A DNA stretch of 64,000 nt from Sinorhizobium shofinae. GTDB lineage: Bacteria > Pseudomonadota > Alphaproteobacteria > Rhizobiales > Rhizobiaceae. Below the pieces are notes generated by a model, which saw only the letters and a list, made by a program, of their open reading frames with translations, ran no database searches and was not told where the DNA came from. A program made the translations under genes and the position numbers. This document shows, piece after piece, positions 1-8,901 of this stretch (position 1 is the stretch's first letter; each line of letters starts with the position of its first letter). The stretch covers positions 1 to 64,000 of the forward strand of contig MBFK01000172.1 of the NCBI GenBank assembly GCA_001704765.1. Reading direction: 5' to 3'.

Positions 1-80
1 GAACCCATCGAAACCGCAAACCAATGAGGGGGTCAGTTCTTCAATTCGGCAAGGGGGTCAATTCTTCGATTCGCTTGACA
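1..80 (+). mobile_element. Right end of an IS21-like insertion sequence (partial)
   Basis: Two 21-base direct repeats lie at 28-48 and 53-73. They differ at two positions, are spaced 25 bp apart, and each begins GGGGGTCA. They are followed by CTTGACA ending at 80. Repeated subterminal motifs and a terminal CA are typical of IS21-family ends. A short open frame ending in TGA at 25-27 could be the last codons of istB, but only eight codons are visible. The coding sequence of the next gene begins exactly after base 80, which supports 80 as the element boundary. The family assignment is inference from end structure only. Confidence 0.5.
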
Positions 81-1974
81 GCTCTCGGAGATCGCACTTG
101 CGACTGCCCACTGCAAGTCCATTCTCGCGATGACGTCACGCGTCGAGGTAGACCCTCTTGGTTCCGAGTGGCGTGAGCAGGTTGCCGAAGCGTCGCTGGT
201 CACACTCGACCTCGGACCTCTGCAGCTCGAAGACGCGCGCGCACTCGCGAGTGGACTGCTGGCGGCCAGCAGCAGCTTCGTGGAACGTTGCGTCGAGCGT
301 GCAGCAGGCAATCCGCTGTTTCTTGAGCAGCTCCTGGCCGAGACGCAGCAGAGTCTTGGCGCACAAGAAGTTCCCGGTTCGGTGCAGAGCCTGATGCAGG
401 CTCGTGTCGACCGGGTCGACCCTACAGACAGGACCGCGCTCCAGGCTGCTTCCGTCCTGGGTCTGAGGGTCGAGCTGGGACCCCTGCGGTATCTCATAGG
501 TAACCCACATTACCAGCCGAACCAGCTGATCGAGCACCGTCTTCTCAGACATCATGGCGAGGCGATCATGTTCAGCCATGCGCTCATCCGGGATGCGGTG
601 TACGAGACGTTGCTTCGGAATCGGCGCCGTGATCTCCATCTTGCGGCTGCCGAATGGTTTGCAGCCAGAGACGATCCAGTTTTACGGGCGGAACATCTCG
701 ACCGCGCCGAAGACACGAGGGCGGCCGCCGCCTACCTGTCGGCAGTGCAGCTGCTGGTCGGGAGCTATCGGTACGAAAACGCGCTCCGCCTCTCAGACCG
801 CGGCCTCGAGATTGCCGTCCTCCCTGGCGATCGGTACGAACTGGCCCACGCCAGGGCCGAAATCCTTGAACAATTGGGCCGGGTCCGGGAAGCGGTGGCG
901 GCCTACGACCTCGCGCTTACGGCAGCGATCGACGATCGGGGCCGCTGCAGCGTACTGATCGGCCGTGCAGGAGCGAAGCGCACCATCGACGACATGGAAG
1001 GAGCCTTTGCTGACCTGGAGCAGGCAGAGAACACCGCTTCGCAGCTTGGATTCACGGCGGAACTGGCCCGTATTCACTTTCTCCGCGGCAATCTCTATTT
1101 CCCCAGCGGCAACGCCGAAGGCTGCAGTCGCGAGCACGAGCAGGCGCTGGACTTGGCGAAGAAGGCTGACTCGGTCGAGCTCGAAGCCATGGCGCTAGGC
1201 GGCTTGGCCGACGCGCAGTTCATACGCGTCAGAATGGTGTCTGCGTACGAGCTATTTGACCGTTGTGTGAGCCTGGCCCAAGAGCATGGGTTCGCCAGGA
1301 TTGCTGCGGCGAACCGCCCCATGGCGGCCATTGCCCAATACTACTCCGGAAGTGCGGCGGCGGCTTTGGACATCGCCTTGCTTGCCATAGCCGAGGCAGC
1401 AAAGATCGGGCACAAGCGGGCGGAGATACTTGCCCAAAACGCCGCCGCCCTTTGTTATCGCGAGCTGCAACAACATGGCAAAGCGCTCGATCACACGCAG
1501 GCAGCCTTGAATCTGGCGAGCTCGGTCGGTGCAAGGCGATTCGAAGCTCTCAGTTTATATATACGCGCCAGCCTGTTGCGCCTTTCGGGCGACAGTGATG
1601 GCGCGCTTGATCACGTGAACCACGCGCTCGCAATCGCACGCGAGACAGGAATCGGTTTTGCGGGGCCGCGCGTTTTGGGCGAGCTGGCGTTGATCACGGA
1701 CGATCCGGAAGTCCGGGCATCGTCGCTCGCCGAGGCAGAGGGGCTACTTGCGAGAGGAGCGGCCGTGCTTAACCAGCTGGAGTTCAGGAGGTCTGCCATC
1801 GAGGCCTGCATCAAGGGCGGCGATTGGGACGCGGCGGAGCACCATGCCAAAGTGCTTGAGGATTATACCCGTGCAGAACCCCTTGCCTGGGCAGAGCGGG
1901 TGATCGCACGAGCGCGTGAGAGCGTCGCGGACCATCGCTTCCGAGCCGCCTTCACACCTGGCAAAAGGGAGTAG
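81..1974 (+). pseudogene. 3' remnant of an adenylate/guanylate cyclase-type ATPase with TPR tail
   Basis: The frame is open from 82 and continues upstream of the first ATG at 130 as a sensible protein (the MTSRVEVDPLGSEWR stretch matches the ATPase part of large class III cyclase/AAA-ATPase/TPR proteins). It hits a TGA at 76-78 inside the presumed insertion-sequence end. About 630 codons remain. They comprise the end of the ATPase module, with a conserved AGNPLFLEQLL motif near residue 57 counted from the ATG, then roughly 350 residues of alpha-helical TPR repeats. The cyclase domain and Walker motifs, normally N-terminal in this family, are missing. It is therefore read as a gene truncated by insertion and probably non-functional. 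A translated product from ATG 130 is possible but would lack catalysis. Confidence 0.7.
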
Positions 1975-2290
1975 TCCTAAGCAATCAAATGCTGGGTTGA
2001 ACAAGCCAGTGTATCGTATTGTCGGCTTCATGCGCGTTTTTCTGTCACCGAGCGAGTTGCTCTCCAACTACCGCCTTCCACCCCTTCCGCGAAGGATAGG
2101 AACCGGAAAGATCGACCCAAAGCCGTCGCCCACGATGGGTAGAAGGAAAGTCACGACTTGGCCCGAATGCGGTCATTCGTGCGTGTCGCTGTCGCGAATT
2201 GCCCCGTCAGCCGAAAAGCCAATGTCTTTGCAGAGGGCATTTCCGAGACGTTCGCCGCATGGTCGTTGCAGTGATGACCTTGGGGCCCTG
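1975..2290. other. Intergenic, nothing recognised
   Basis: This is about 316 bases between the truncated cyclase remnant and the end of the minus-strand GH32 gene. Short frames exist but show no family resemblance and no good ribosome binding site. No strong terminator hairpin was seen. Confidence 0.4.
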
Positions 2291-4021
2291 CTACCATCGC
2301 CAGACGGAATTATAGCTCCAGCCTTCGCAGGCATCGATGCGAGTTGCGCCCGACGCAATCAATTCCAGCGCGGTCAGTGCCGTGACCTTGTAGGTGCGGC
2401 GAGTGCCGCAGACCACGCCATCGTTCGCGAAGATCTCGAGCACGCCTCGATCGAAGAAGACGGTCAGATTTTCGAGTGAGAGCGGTGTCGAGCGGTATTC
2501 AATTTCGCCGGCATCTTCCGCGACGTTGACCTGTAGACGTCCAGAGACGTGTGCGATTGTAAAGCTTTCACCGTCACCACCGCGTCCGACGATTCGAATT
2601 CCATCGAGAGCGCCTGCCAAGGATAGTTCGATCGGCTCTCCGGGTTCGCAGATGAAATGGCCGGCGGCTGCTTGCGTCAATGCGTGGGAGCGCAGAGCTC
2701 GATAGCCCACCTCAGGCAACATCTTCAGACGTAGCTGAGCGTCGACACCGAGCACGCGGGGCAACGACAGTTCGCCGCTGTAGGGCGATCCTGCCGGCTT
2801 TCTGAATTCCCAGTTGAAGAGCCAAGCAAAGGCGATCTGCCGCTCCTTGGCGCGGAAACTCTGCATTGCATAGAAATCGGTTCCGAAGTCCAATTCCTGC
2901 AATGCAGGGGTCAGGGGCATAAAGCGGTCGTCGTCAAATGTGCCGACCTGTGCGTAAAGAAGGTTGTGTCGGCCGGTTGTCGGCTCGGTGTACCCGACGA
3001 AGCCCATCACGAGCACGAAACGGCCGTCGAGTTCGAAGAAGTCGGGGCACTCGACGCAGCGTGCGCCATGCTGACGGAAATGTTCCGGGGCGCGGTAGAG
3101 GACCGACAGGAATTTCCAGTCCGCACCATCCTCCGAGCCGTAGAGCAGCACAGCCGGGTCTCCGTCGATCGCCGCTCCGAGCACCATGCGGTATCCCCCG
3201 CCCGCCGCATCGTACCAGACCTTGGGATCGCGGAAGTCATGGGCACTGCCGGGCGGGCCATTGTCGAGTACAACACGATTGGTCTCCGGACGGAGCAAGT
3301 CCGCCGATGGGACCACCAGCTTCTGCACCTCCTTGTATTCCTTGAACAGGTCGTACGCTGGCAAGCGCTCGGTGTAATAGAAGCTCAACCCGCCATCCGG
3401 GCCGACGAAGGCGCTTCCGGAGAAGGCGCCGCCGGTGGCACCTAGCGACCAGAGGTTCTGTTCTGGATGGAGAAAGACCGGCAGATGCGTCCAGCGGTAA
3501 AGATCGTCGCTTACGGCGTGGCCCCAGTGCATCGGTCCCCATTCGGCCTCGACCGGATGGAACTGGTAGAACAGGTGATAGCGGCCGTCGACGAAACACA
3601 GGCCGTTTGGATCGTTCATCCACGCCTGAAACGGTGAGAAGCGTAGCTGCGGCCGGTCGGGATCGCTTTCGTACCACGTTGGCCAAGCCACCTTCGGTCG
3701 AGCGACGAGGCGGCCGCCCTGCAGATCCAGGAAAGTCACCCCTTCCTCAGCCACGCGGATGGGATCGAAGCGATAGAACAGCGAAAGCTCGATGACGTTC
3801 TCGTCCCACTCGAGTGTGAGCGGGCCGCCCGCGTGGTGAGTATAGGCGTAGAACTGAAAGTAAGGCGGCGGCGCCGCGATCCGGTAGACGATGCGCTTAC
3901 CAGCACGAAGTGCGAATACCTCGCCAGCGGAATCCTCCGCCCGTGATTTTGCCGCCTTCCGACGGGCCCAAAACTCGAAACGCGTTCCGCGTGCCGCGTC
4001 CAATTCCACGATGTTGCTCAT
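2291..4021 (-). CDS. GH32 beta-fructosidase (levanase/invertase/sucrose-6-phosphate hydrolase family)
   Basis: A 576-residue glycoside hydrolase family 32 protein. The family hydrolyses terminal beta-D-fructofuranosyl bonds in sucrose, inulin, levan or inulobiose. Motifs are complete: WMNDPNG at residues 134-140 with the nucleophile Asp137, FSGS at 200-203, RDP at 264-266 with the transition-state Asp, and ECPD at 324-327 with acid/base Glu324. The five-blade propeller is followed by a C-terminal beta-sandwich. About 120 extra residues precede the propeller. No signal peptide is seen, so it is probably cytoplasmic and acts on imported oligosaccharide. The start at 4021 has a strong GGAGGAG eight bases upstream. 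It is divergent from the sugar ABC operon across a shared operator region (4064-4107), so co-regulation is likely. Inferred role: split the fructose disaccharide released by the neighbouring GH172 or GH91 enzyme. Confidence 0.9.
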   Translation of the reverse strand: MSNIVELDAARGTRFEFWARRKAAKSRAEDSAGEVFALRAGKRIVYRIAAPPPYFQFYAYTHHAGGPLTLEWDENVIELSLFYRFDPIRVAEEGVTFLDLQGGRLVARPKVAWPTWYESDPDRPQLRFSPFQAWMNDPNGLCFVDGRYHLFYQFHPVEAEWGPMHWGHAVSDDLYRWTHLPVFLHPEQNLWSLGATGGAFSGSAFVGPDGGLSFYYTERLPAYDLFKEYKEVQKLVVPSADLLRPETNRVVLDNGPPGSAHDFRDPKVWYDAAGGGYRMVLGAAIDGDPAVLLYGSEDGADWKFLSVLYRAPEHFRQHGARCVECPDFFELDGRFVLVMGFVGYTEPTTGRHNLLYAQVGTFDDDRFMPLTPALQELDFGTDFYAMQSFRAKERQIAFAWLFNWEFRKPAGSPYSGELSLPRVLGVDAQLRLKMLPEVGYRALRSHALTQAAAGHFICEPGEPIELSLAGALDGIRIVGRGGDGESFTIAHVSGRLQVNVAEDAGEIEYRSTPLSLENLTVFFDRGVLEIFANDGVVCGTRRTYKVTALTALELIASGATRIDACEGWSYNSVWRW

Positions 4022-4063
4022 TGCTCCTCCACTTGCGCCGCACTGCGCGCTGAACTTTCAAGC

Positions 4064-4107
4064 TTGACAAATGTCGACGTCGATATTTAATTTCGACGTC
4101 GACATTT
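4064..4107 (+). promoter_or_regulatory. Promoter with paired inverted operator (LacI-type)
   Basis: TTGACA (4064-4069), 16 bases, then TTTAAT (4086-4091) form a good promoter for the ABC operon. The 15-mer AAATGTCGACGTCGA (4069-4083) and its exact inverse (4093-4107) flank a 9-base AT spacer. Each arm holds a GACGTC core. The arms cover both promoter boxes, so bound repressor should block transcription and could also silence the divergent GH32 gene. The likely binder is the LacI protein at 9927-10946. Confidence 0.75.
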
Positions 4108-4160
4108 GGCAAGCCCGTATGCTGGAGGATGCGTCACGGAGCCAGGTCGAGGAGGAGAAT

Positions 4161-5237
4161 ATGGCTGATTTATACCTTGAGGGCGTCACCAAGTCGTATG
4201 GTGCCGCCACGGTGATCCGCGGCATCGATCTTCAGATACCATTCGGCGAATTCGTCGTTTTCGTCGGACCGTCGGGCTGCGGAAAGTCCACGCTGCTGCG
4301 GATGATCGCCGGCCTGGAACCGATTTCCGGAGGCGTGATCAGGATCGGCGGAACCGTGGCAAACCTGCTCGAGCCCGCCGAACGTGGCGTGGCGATGGTG
4401 TTCCAGTCCTACGCACTCTATCCGCATATGACCGCCTACAAGAACATGGCCTTCGGCCTGAAAATCGCCGGACTGGACAAGGGCGAGATCGACCAGCGCG
4501 TCACCCGCGCTGCCAGGATGCTGCAGATCGAGGAACTGCTGCACCGCATTCCAAAGGACATGTCCGGCGGCCAGCGCCAACGCGTTGCGATCGGACGTTC
4601 GATCGTGCGCAAGCCGCGCCTCTTCCTGTTCGACGAGCCCCTGTCGAACCTCGACGCGGCGCTCAGGGTTCAAACGCGGATCGAGATCGCGAAACTCCAC
4701 AAAATCGTGGATGCGACGATGATCTACGTGACCCACGACCAGGTCGAGGCGATGACGCTCGCCGATCGGATCGTGGTGCTCAACCAGGGCCGCATCGAGC
4801 AGGTCGGCACGCCGCTCGAACTTTACCGAACGCCGGCAAATTTGTTCGTCGCCAGCTTCATCGGCAGCCCCAAGATGAATTTCTTTCCGGTAACCCTTGA
4901 ACGCGAAGGGCTGGCCCGCGGCCCACTTGGGACGGCCATCCCGGCCCCTGCCGGCCCGACAGGCCGTGCAACGCTGGGCGTGCGGCCGGAAAGCCTCGTT
5001 CTGTGTGAACCAGATCAGGCCTTTCTCAGCGCGCGGCTGCAGTTCGAGGAGCATCTCGGCGAGCACCGCCTGATCTACGCACAGACGGGCGACGGCATTG
5101 AACTGATCGCCAAGGAGCCGGACGGGCCGTCCCTGGCCGAGGGCTCCATCCTCCATTTCCGCTTTGCGCCTGAGAGCGCGCACTTCTTCGGGCCGGACGG
5201 CAATCGTCTGGGGCATTCAACCAAGGGAACTCATTGA
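4161..5237 (+). CDS. Sugar ABC transporter ATP-binding protein (UgpC/MalK family)
   Basis: A 358-residue ATPase for carbohydrate import, acting on the cytoplasmic face with the two permeases downstream. Walker A GPSGCGKST is at residues 36-44. The signature is MSGGQ (a common LSGGQ variant). Walker B ends FLFDEP and the H-loop is THDQVEAM. The C-terminal 120 residues form the TOBE/regulatory domain typical of the MalK-UgpC group. An upstream in-frame ATG at 4071 lies inside the operator, so ATG 4161, eight bases after GGAGGAG, is taken as the start. The gene ends TGATG, overlapping the GH172 start by one base, so the two are translationally coupled. First gene of the operon that includes enzyme, binding protein and permeases. 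Confidence 0.9.
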   Translation: MADLYLEGVTKSYGAATVIRGIDLQIPFGEFVVFVGPSGCGKSTLLRMIAGLEPISGGVIRIGGTVANLLEPAERGVAMVFQSYALYPHMTAYKNMAFGLKIAGLDKGEIDQRVTRAARMLQIEELLHRIPKDMSGGQRQRVAIGRSIVRKPRLFLFDEPLSNLDAALRVQTRIEIAKLHKIVDATMIYVTHDQVEAMTLADRIVVLNQGRIEQVGTPLELYRTPANLFVASFIGSPKMNFFPVTLEREGLARGPLGTAIPAPAGPTGRATLGVRPESLVLCEPDQAFLSARLQFEEHLGEHRLIYAQTGDGIELIAKEPDGPSLAEGSILHFRFAPESAHFFGPDGNRLGHSTKGTH

Positions 5238-6568
5238 TGACGAGCAGCCACCCAGGACATTCGATGCTTGCTGACCTCGCGCGCGTCAAGGACGCACGCA
5301 CCGGACGCCTTTCCAGTTGGGACCAGGAGGGCAAGAACCAGGACTATTGGCTGATCCCGGCCAACTCCACCGTCCGCCTCGCCGATATCGAGGGTCCGGG
5401 CTGCATCACGCATATCTGGATGACGCAATTCTGCCGTCGCGTTCTTGGGGCCGGCCTGATTGATCCGACCGCCGGCAATTACGTCGCGCCGGTCTTCGAG
5501 ATCCACAATGCTCTCGGCCTCAACTGGGAGGTTGCCGACCCACATTACTATCGCAAGGTGCTGCTGAAGATCTATTGGGATGATCAGGACACTCCGTCGG
5601 TCCTGGTGCCGCTCGGCGACTTCTTCTGCACCGGTCATTCGATGCCCGGCAACTTTTCTTCTCTGCCAATCTCCGTCTCGAGCAAGCCGGAGGAGCGCTA
5701 TCGCTTCGGCGGCAGCGCTGCATTCAACAGCTATTTCCAGATGCCGTTCGGCAAGCGCGCCATTATCGAAATCGAGAACCAGAACGACGTCCCCTACGGC
5801 CAGTACTTCTACATCGATTTCGAGCGCTACGAGGCGCCGCTGGCCGACGATATCGCCTACTTCCACGCGTCCTGGCGGCGAGAGAACCCCTGCGGTGGCT
5901 GGGGTCCGAATCTGCAGACCAACAGCCCCGAAACCAACATTCCCAATCTCGACGGCAAGGCGAACTACGTCATCCTCGAGACCGAAGGACGCGGCCAATA
6001 TGTCGGCTGCAACCTGTCGGTTGCGCACTTCCAAGGCTCCTGGTGGGGCGAAGGCGACGAGATGATCTTCGTCGACGAAGACACCTGGCCGCCCTCGATC
6101 CATGGCACTGGCACAGAGGACTATTTCAATCATGCCTGGGGGATGCAGAACAACGCCTTCCTGACGAATGGCTCGGTAATCCACGAGAGCATCGTTCCCG
6201 GTTATCAGGTCTCCTATCGCTTCCATCTCACCGATCCCGTTCGGTTCAAGAACCGTATCCGCGTGACGATCGAGCACGGCCACGCCAATCATCTGAGCGA
6301 CGATTGGGCCTCCACCGCCTATTGGTACCAGACGCTTCCATCGCCGAAGCTGACCATCCTGCCGGTTGAGCAAAGGCTGCCAACGCCGCCCGGCGACCGC
6401 GCTCCGGAGAGGGTCGCACGTGATCGCCTGACGCCCGAACAGGCCAGGCAGATCGATGCGGCCGACGAGCGTTTCCGCGCCTATGCGGAACTCCGGGACA
6501 TCGAAATCGAAAAGAAGTTGGAGACCACGCGGCGCCGCTCGGCGGCGAATGTATCGAAAGGAAACTAA
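5237..6568 (+). CDS. DUF2961 / glycoside hydrolase family 172 protein
   Basis: A 443-residue DUF2961 protein, now GH172. Characterised members include an alpha-D-fructofuranosidase that makes and cleaves difructose dianhydride I; others act on D-arabinofuranosides. The diagnostic GTGTEDYFNHAWG stretch lies near residues 291-303, and the WDQEGKNQDYW region near the N-terminus is typical. No signal peptide is present, so it is cytoplasmic. The ATG at 5237 overlaps the ATPase stop; a TTG three bases earlier is also in frame. Its position inside a sugar-uptake operon opposite a GH32 fructosidase argues that the substrate is an imported fructose-containing oligosaccharide. The exact bond cleaved cannot be read from sequence. 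Confidence 0.8.
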   Translation: MTSSHPGHSMLADLARVKDARTGRLSSWDQEGKNQDYWLIPANSTVRLADIEGPGCITHIWMTQFCRRVLGAGLIDPTAGNYVAPVFEIHNALGLNWEVADPHYYRKVLLKIYWDDQDTPSVLVPLGDFFCTGHSMPGNFSSLPISVSSKPEERYRFGGSAAFNSYFQMPFGKRAIIEIENQNDVPYGQYFYIDFERYEAPLADDIAYFHASWRRENPCGGWGPNLQTNSPETNIPNLDGKANYVILETEGRGQYVGCNLSVAHFQGSWWGEGDEMIFVDEDTWPPSIHGTGTEDYFNHAWGMQNNAFLTNGSVIHESIVPGYQVSYRFHLTDPVRFKNRIRVTIEHGHANHLSDDWASTAYWYQTLPSPKLTILPVEQRLPTPPGDRAPERVARDRLTPEQARQIDAADERFRAYAELRDIEIEKKLETTRRRSAANVSKGN

Positions 6569-6571
6569 AAC

Positions 6572-6610
6572 CCTGAAGCGCGTCGCATTCGTCATGCGAC
6601 GCGCTTCAGG
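6572..6610 (+). repeat. Perfect 16-bp stem-loop between GH172 and binding-protein genes
   Basis: CCTGAAGCGCGTCGCA at 6572-6587 is followed by a 7-base loop and its exact reverse complement at 6595-6610. The downstream bases are moderately T-rich (TCTTTGTTCTTG). It lies inside an operon, just ahead of the binding-protein gene. Such hairpins commonly protect the downstream or upstream mRNA end and raise binding-protein levels over other subunits. It could also be a dispersed palindromic repeat. Confidence 0.7.
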
Positions 6611-6682
6611 TCTTTGTTCTTGTGCCTGTCACCACGAAACCGCTGACACGCACTCGGCGCTCATCCTGAGGAGGAGAAGGAA

Positions 6683-7978
6683 ATGAGCATGAACAGACGA
6701 GACTTTCTGACCAAGGCGACGACGTTGGCCGCAGCCGGTGTCCTGACACCAGCCATGTTCCCCGCAAAGGCAGCGCAGGCAGGCGCCCCGGCAAACGACA
6801 CCGCCGCGCAACTCACCACCTACAACTGGGGCAACCCCTCGGAGGCGAAGGCCTATGGCGAGGCGTTCGAACGATTTCGAAAGATCTACCCGAACGTCAC
6901 GGTGCAGGACAACATCGCCCCGATCTCCTCGTGGTCGGATTATGCGGACAAGCTGGTGACGCAGATCGCCGGCGGAAATCCCCCCGACATTATCAACATC
7001 GCTGTCGAAGGGTTGCGGCTCGCCGTAGAGAAGCAATTGCTGATGCCGCTCGACGAGCTGATCGCCGCAGACCCGGAAGCCAAGGTGCTGGTCGACAAGA
7101 TACCCGCCAAGCTGAAGGACGCCCTTACCGTCGATGGCAAGCTCTACGAAATCCCGAACGGCGGCCAGACAATGGTCATCCACTACAACACCCGCATCTT
7201 CAAGGAGGCGGGCGTCGAGCCGCCGAAGCCGGACTGGACCTGGGACGACTTCGTCGCGATCGCCAAGAAGCTGACGACCGGAGAAGGCGACAAGAAGATC
7301 TACGGATATGGCTTGCCCTGGTTCAATTTCGCCATTCATCCCTGGTACCTGACCAACGGCACCTATCCGGTAACCGCGGATTTCAAGCATTCCAACCTCA
7401 ACGATCCGAAGATCCGCGAGGTTGCCGAGTTCATCCACGCGCTCGTTTATGAGCATGGTGTCTCTCCCGACCCGATCGGGCTCAACGTCTATGACCAGTT
7501 TGCTGCCGGGCGTTTCGCCATGGTCGGTGCTGGCCGCTGGCCGGTGACCGGCTGGGTGGCGAACGGCTTCACCGATTTCGACATCGTGCCCTGGCCGCGC
7601 AAGGCAAGCGCCGAAACGGTGTTCGGCTGCGGGGGCTGGGGCATCAGCCCGCAATCGAAGAATCCAGAGCTCGCATTCCAGGCGATCAAGCAGTTGATCT
7701 CACTCGAGACTGTGACCGCGCTGATGGAGATCGGTCAGCAAATCCCGATCTACGAGGAAGCGGCGAGGAAGGAGAGCTTCCTTTCAGCGCCGAAGAGCGC
7801 ACCGGTCTTCTTCGATGCTTTAGAGACGGCGAAGCCCGTGGCGGCGCCCGCCTTCTTCAACGCGCTTGACCGCATCCTGGGCCGCACCTTCGATCAGATC
7901 ATCACCGAAGAGTTGACGGCGGAGGAAGCGCTGGCCGCGGCCCATGAGGAACTCGAAGCCGAGATCCAGCGGGGTTGA
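6683..7978 (+). CDS. Sugar ABC transporter substrate-binding protein, Tat-exported
   Basis: A 431-residue extracellular solute-binding protein of family 1 (UgpB/MalE-like). The N-terminus carries a twin-arginine signal, NRRDFLTKA followed by a hydrophobic AAAGVLTPAMF stretch and an AKAAQA cleavage region, so export of the folded protein through Tat is expected. The mature part begins near residue 35. The start at 6683 is preceded by AGGAGGAGAAGG. It would capture the sugar in the periplasm for the permeases encoded immediately downstream. Ligand is unknown; the operon context suggests a difructose anhydride or fructo-oligosaccharide. Confidence 0.88.
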   Translation: MSMNRRDFLTKATTLAAAGVLTPAMFPAKAAQAGAPANDTAAQLTTYNWGNPSEAKAYGEAFERFRKIYPNVTVQDNIAPISSWSDYADKLVTQIAGGNPPDIINIAVEGLRLAVEKQLLMPLDELIAADPEAKVLVDKIPAKLKDALTVDGKLYEIPNGGQTMVIHYNTRIFKEAGVEPPKPDWTWDDFVAIAKKLTTGEGDKKIYGYGLPWFNFAIHPWYLTNGTYPVTADFKHSNLNDPKIREVAEFIHALVYEHGVSPDPIGLNVYDQFAAGRFAMVGAGRWPVTGWVANGFTDFDIVPWPRKASAETVFGCGGWGISPQSKNPELAFQAIKQLISLETVTALMEIGQQIPIYEEAARKESFLSAPKSAPVFFDALETAKPVAAPAFFNALDRILGRTFDQIITEELTAEEALAAAHEELEAEIQRG

Positions 7979-7981
7979 CCC

Positions 7982-8901
7982 ATGACCAGTATCGCCAATG
8001 ATGCGGCGGCGGGTTGGTTCTCGCCGCAAAACCGCAAGGAGACCATTGCCGGGCTCCTGTTCATCGCGCCGGCCTTGATCGGCTTCGCTGTCTTCGTCGC
8101 AGGACCGATGGCCGCCACGGTGGTCCTCAGCCTGATGAAGTATGACCTGTTCAGCAATCCCAGCTTCGTCGGACTCGCCAATTTCGAAGCGATGCTGGAC
8201 GACCGGCGGCTTTGGAAGGTCCTCGGCAACACGGCCTTCTTCGCCGTCTTTGCTGTGGCCGGCAATGTAGGCCTCGGCGTGGTCCTGGCGGTTCTGCTCA
8301 ACCGCAACATGTCGAAGACGGTGCAATATGCATATCGCGCCGCCTATTTCTTCCCGTCCCTCGTCGGCCTTATCTTCGTTGCCGTGATCTGGCAATTCCT
8401 GTTCCAACGCGACATCGGGGTAATCAACTACTACCTCGGTCTTGTCGGCATCGAGCCCGTCCGCTGGCTTTCGAGCGCCCGCAACGCTCTCTGGTCAGTC
8501 ATCATCCTCGACATCTGGAAGAACGTTGGTTTCGCGATGCTGATCGCGACGGCAGGTTTGCAGAGCATCTCAAAGGACTATTACGATGCCGCACGAGTCG
8601 ATGGCTCGAGCAGCCGCGGACCTTCTGGCAGATTACCCTGCCGCTCCTGTCTCCGACGATCCTTTTCCTGCTCACCATGAACACGATCGGCGCCTTCAAG
8701 GTGTTCGAATCGATCGTCGTGCTGACCAATGGCGGGCCGGGCGATGCCTCACGCAGTCTGGTCATGTACATCTACGAGCAGGGCTTCAAGTCGTTCAACA
8801 TGGGCTACGCGTCGGCGATCTCGCTGCTGCTGCTCACGATCACGGTCATCGTCACGGCGATCCAGTTCGCCCTTTCCAAGCGGTGGGCTTTCTATGAATA
8901 A
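7982..8901 (+). pseudogene. Sugar ABC permease (MalF/UgpA type), frameshifted
   Basis: The first frame reads well from ATG 7982 through six predicted membrane segments up to the EAA-loop sequence YYDAARVDGSS, then loses homology. The rest (PRTFWQITLPLLSPTILFLL to WAFYE) continues in the frame one base earlier and stops at 8901. The total of 920 bases is one short of 307 codons, so a single-base deletion near 8608-8616 explains it. The break lies in the conserved EAA loop that contacts the ATPase. Either the transporter is inactive, or this is a sequencing error, since every other gene in the operon is intact. Without the shift the product would be about 306 residues, the normal size. Confidence 0.8.

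Noticed and set aside
5231..6595. 454-codon minus-strand open frame
   Set aside because: It is the antisense shadow of the GH172 gene, which has clear family motifs and operon coupling.
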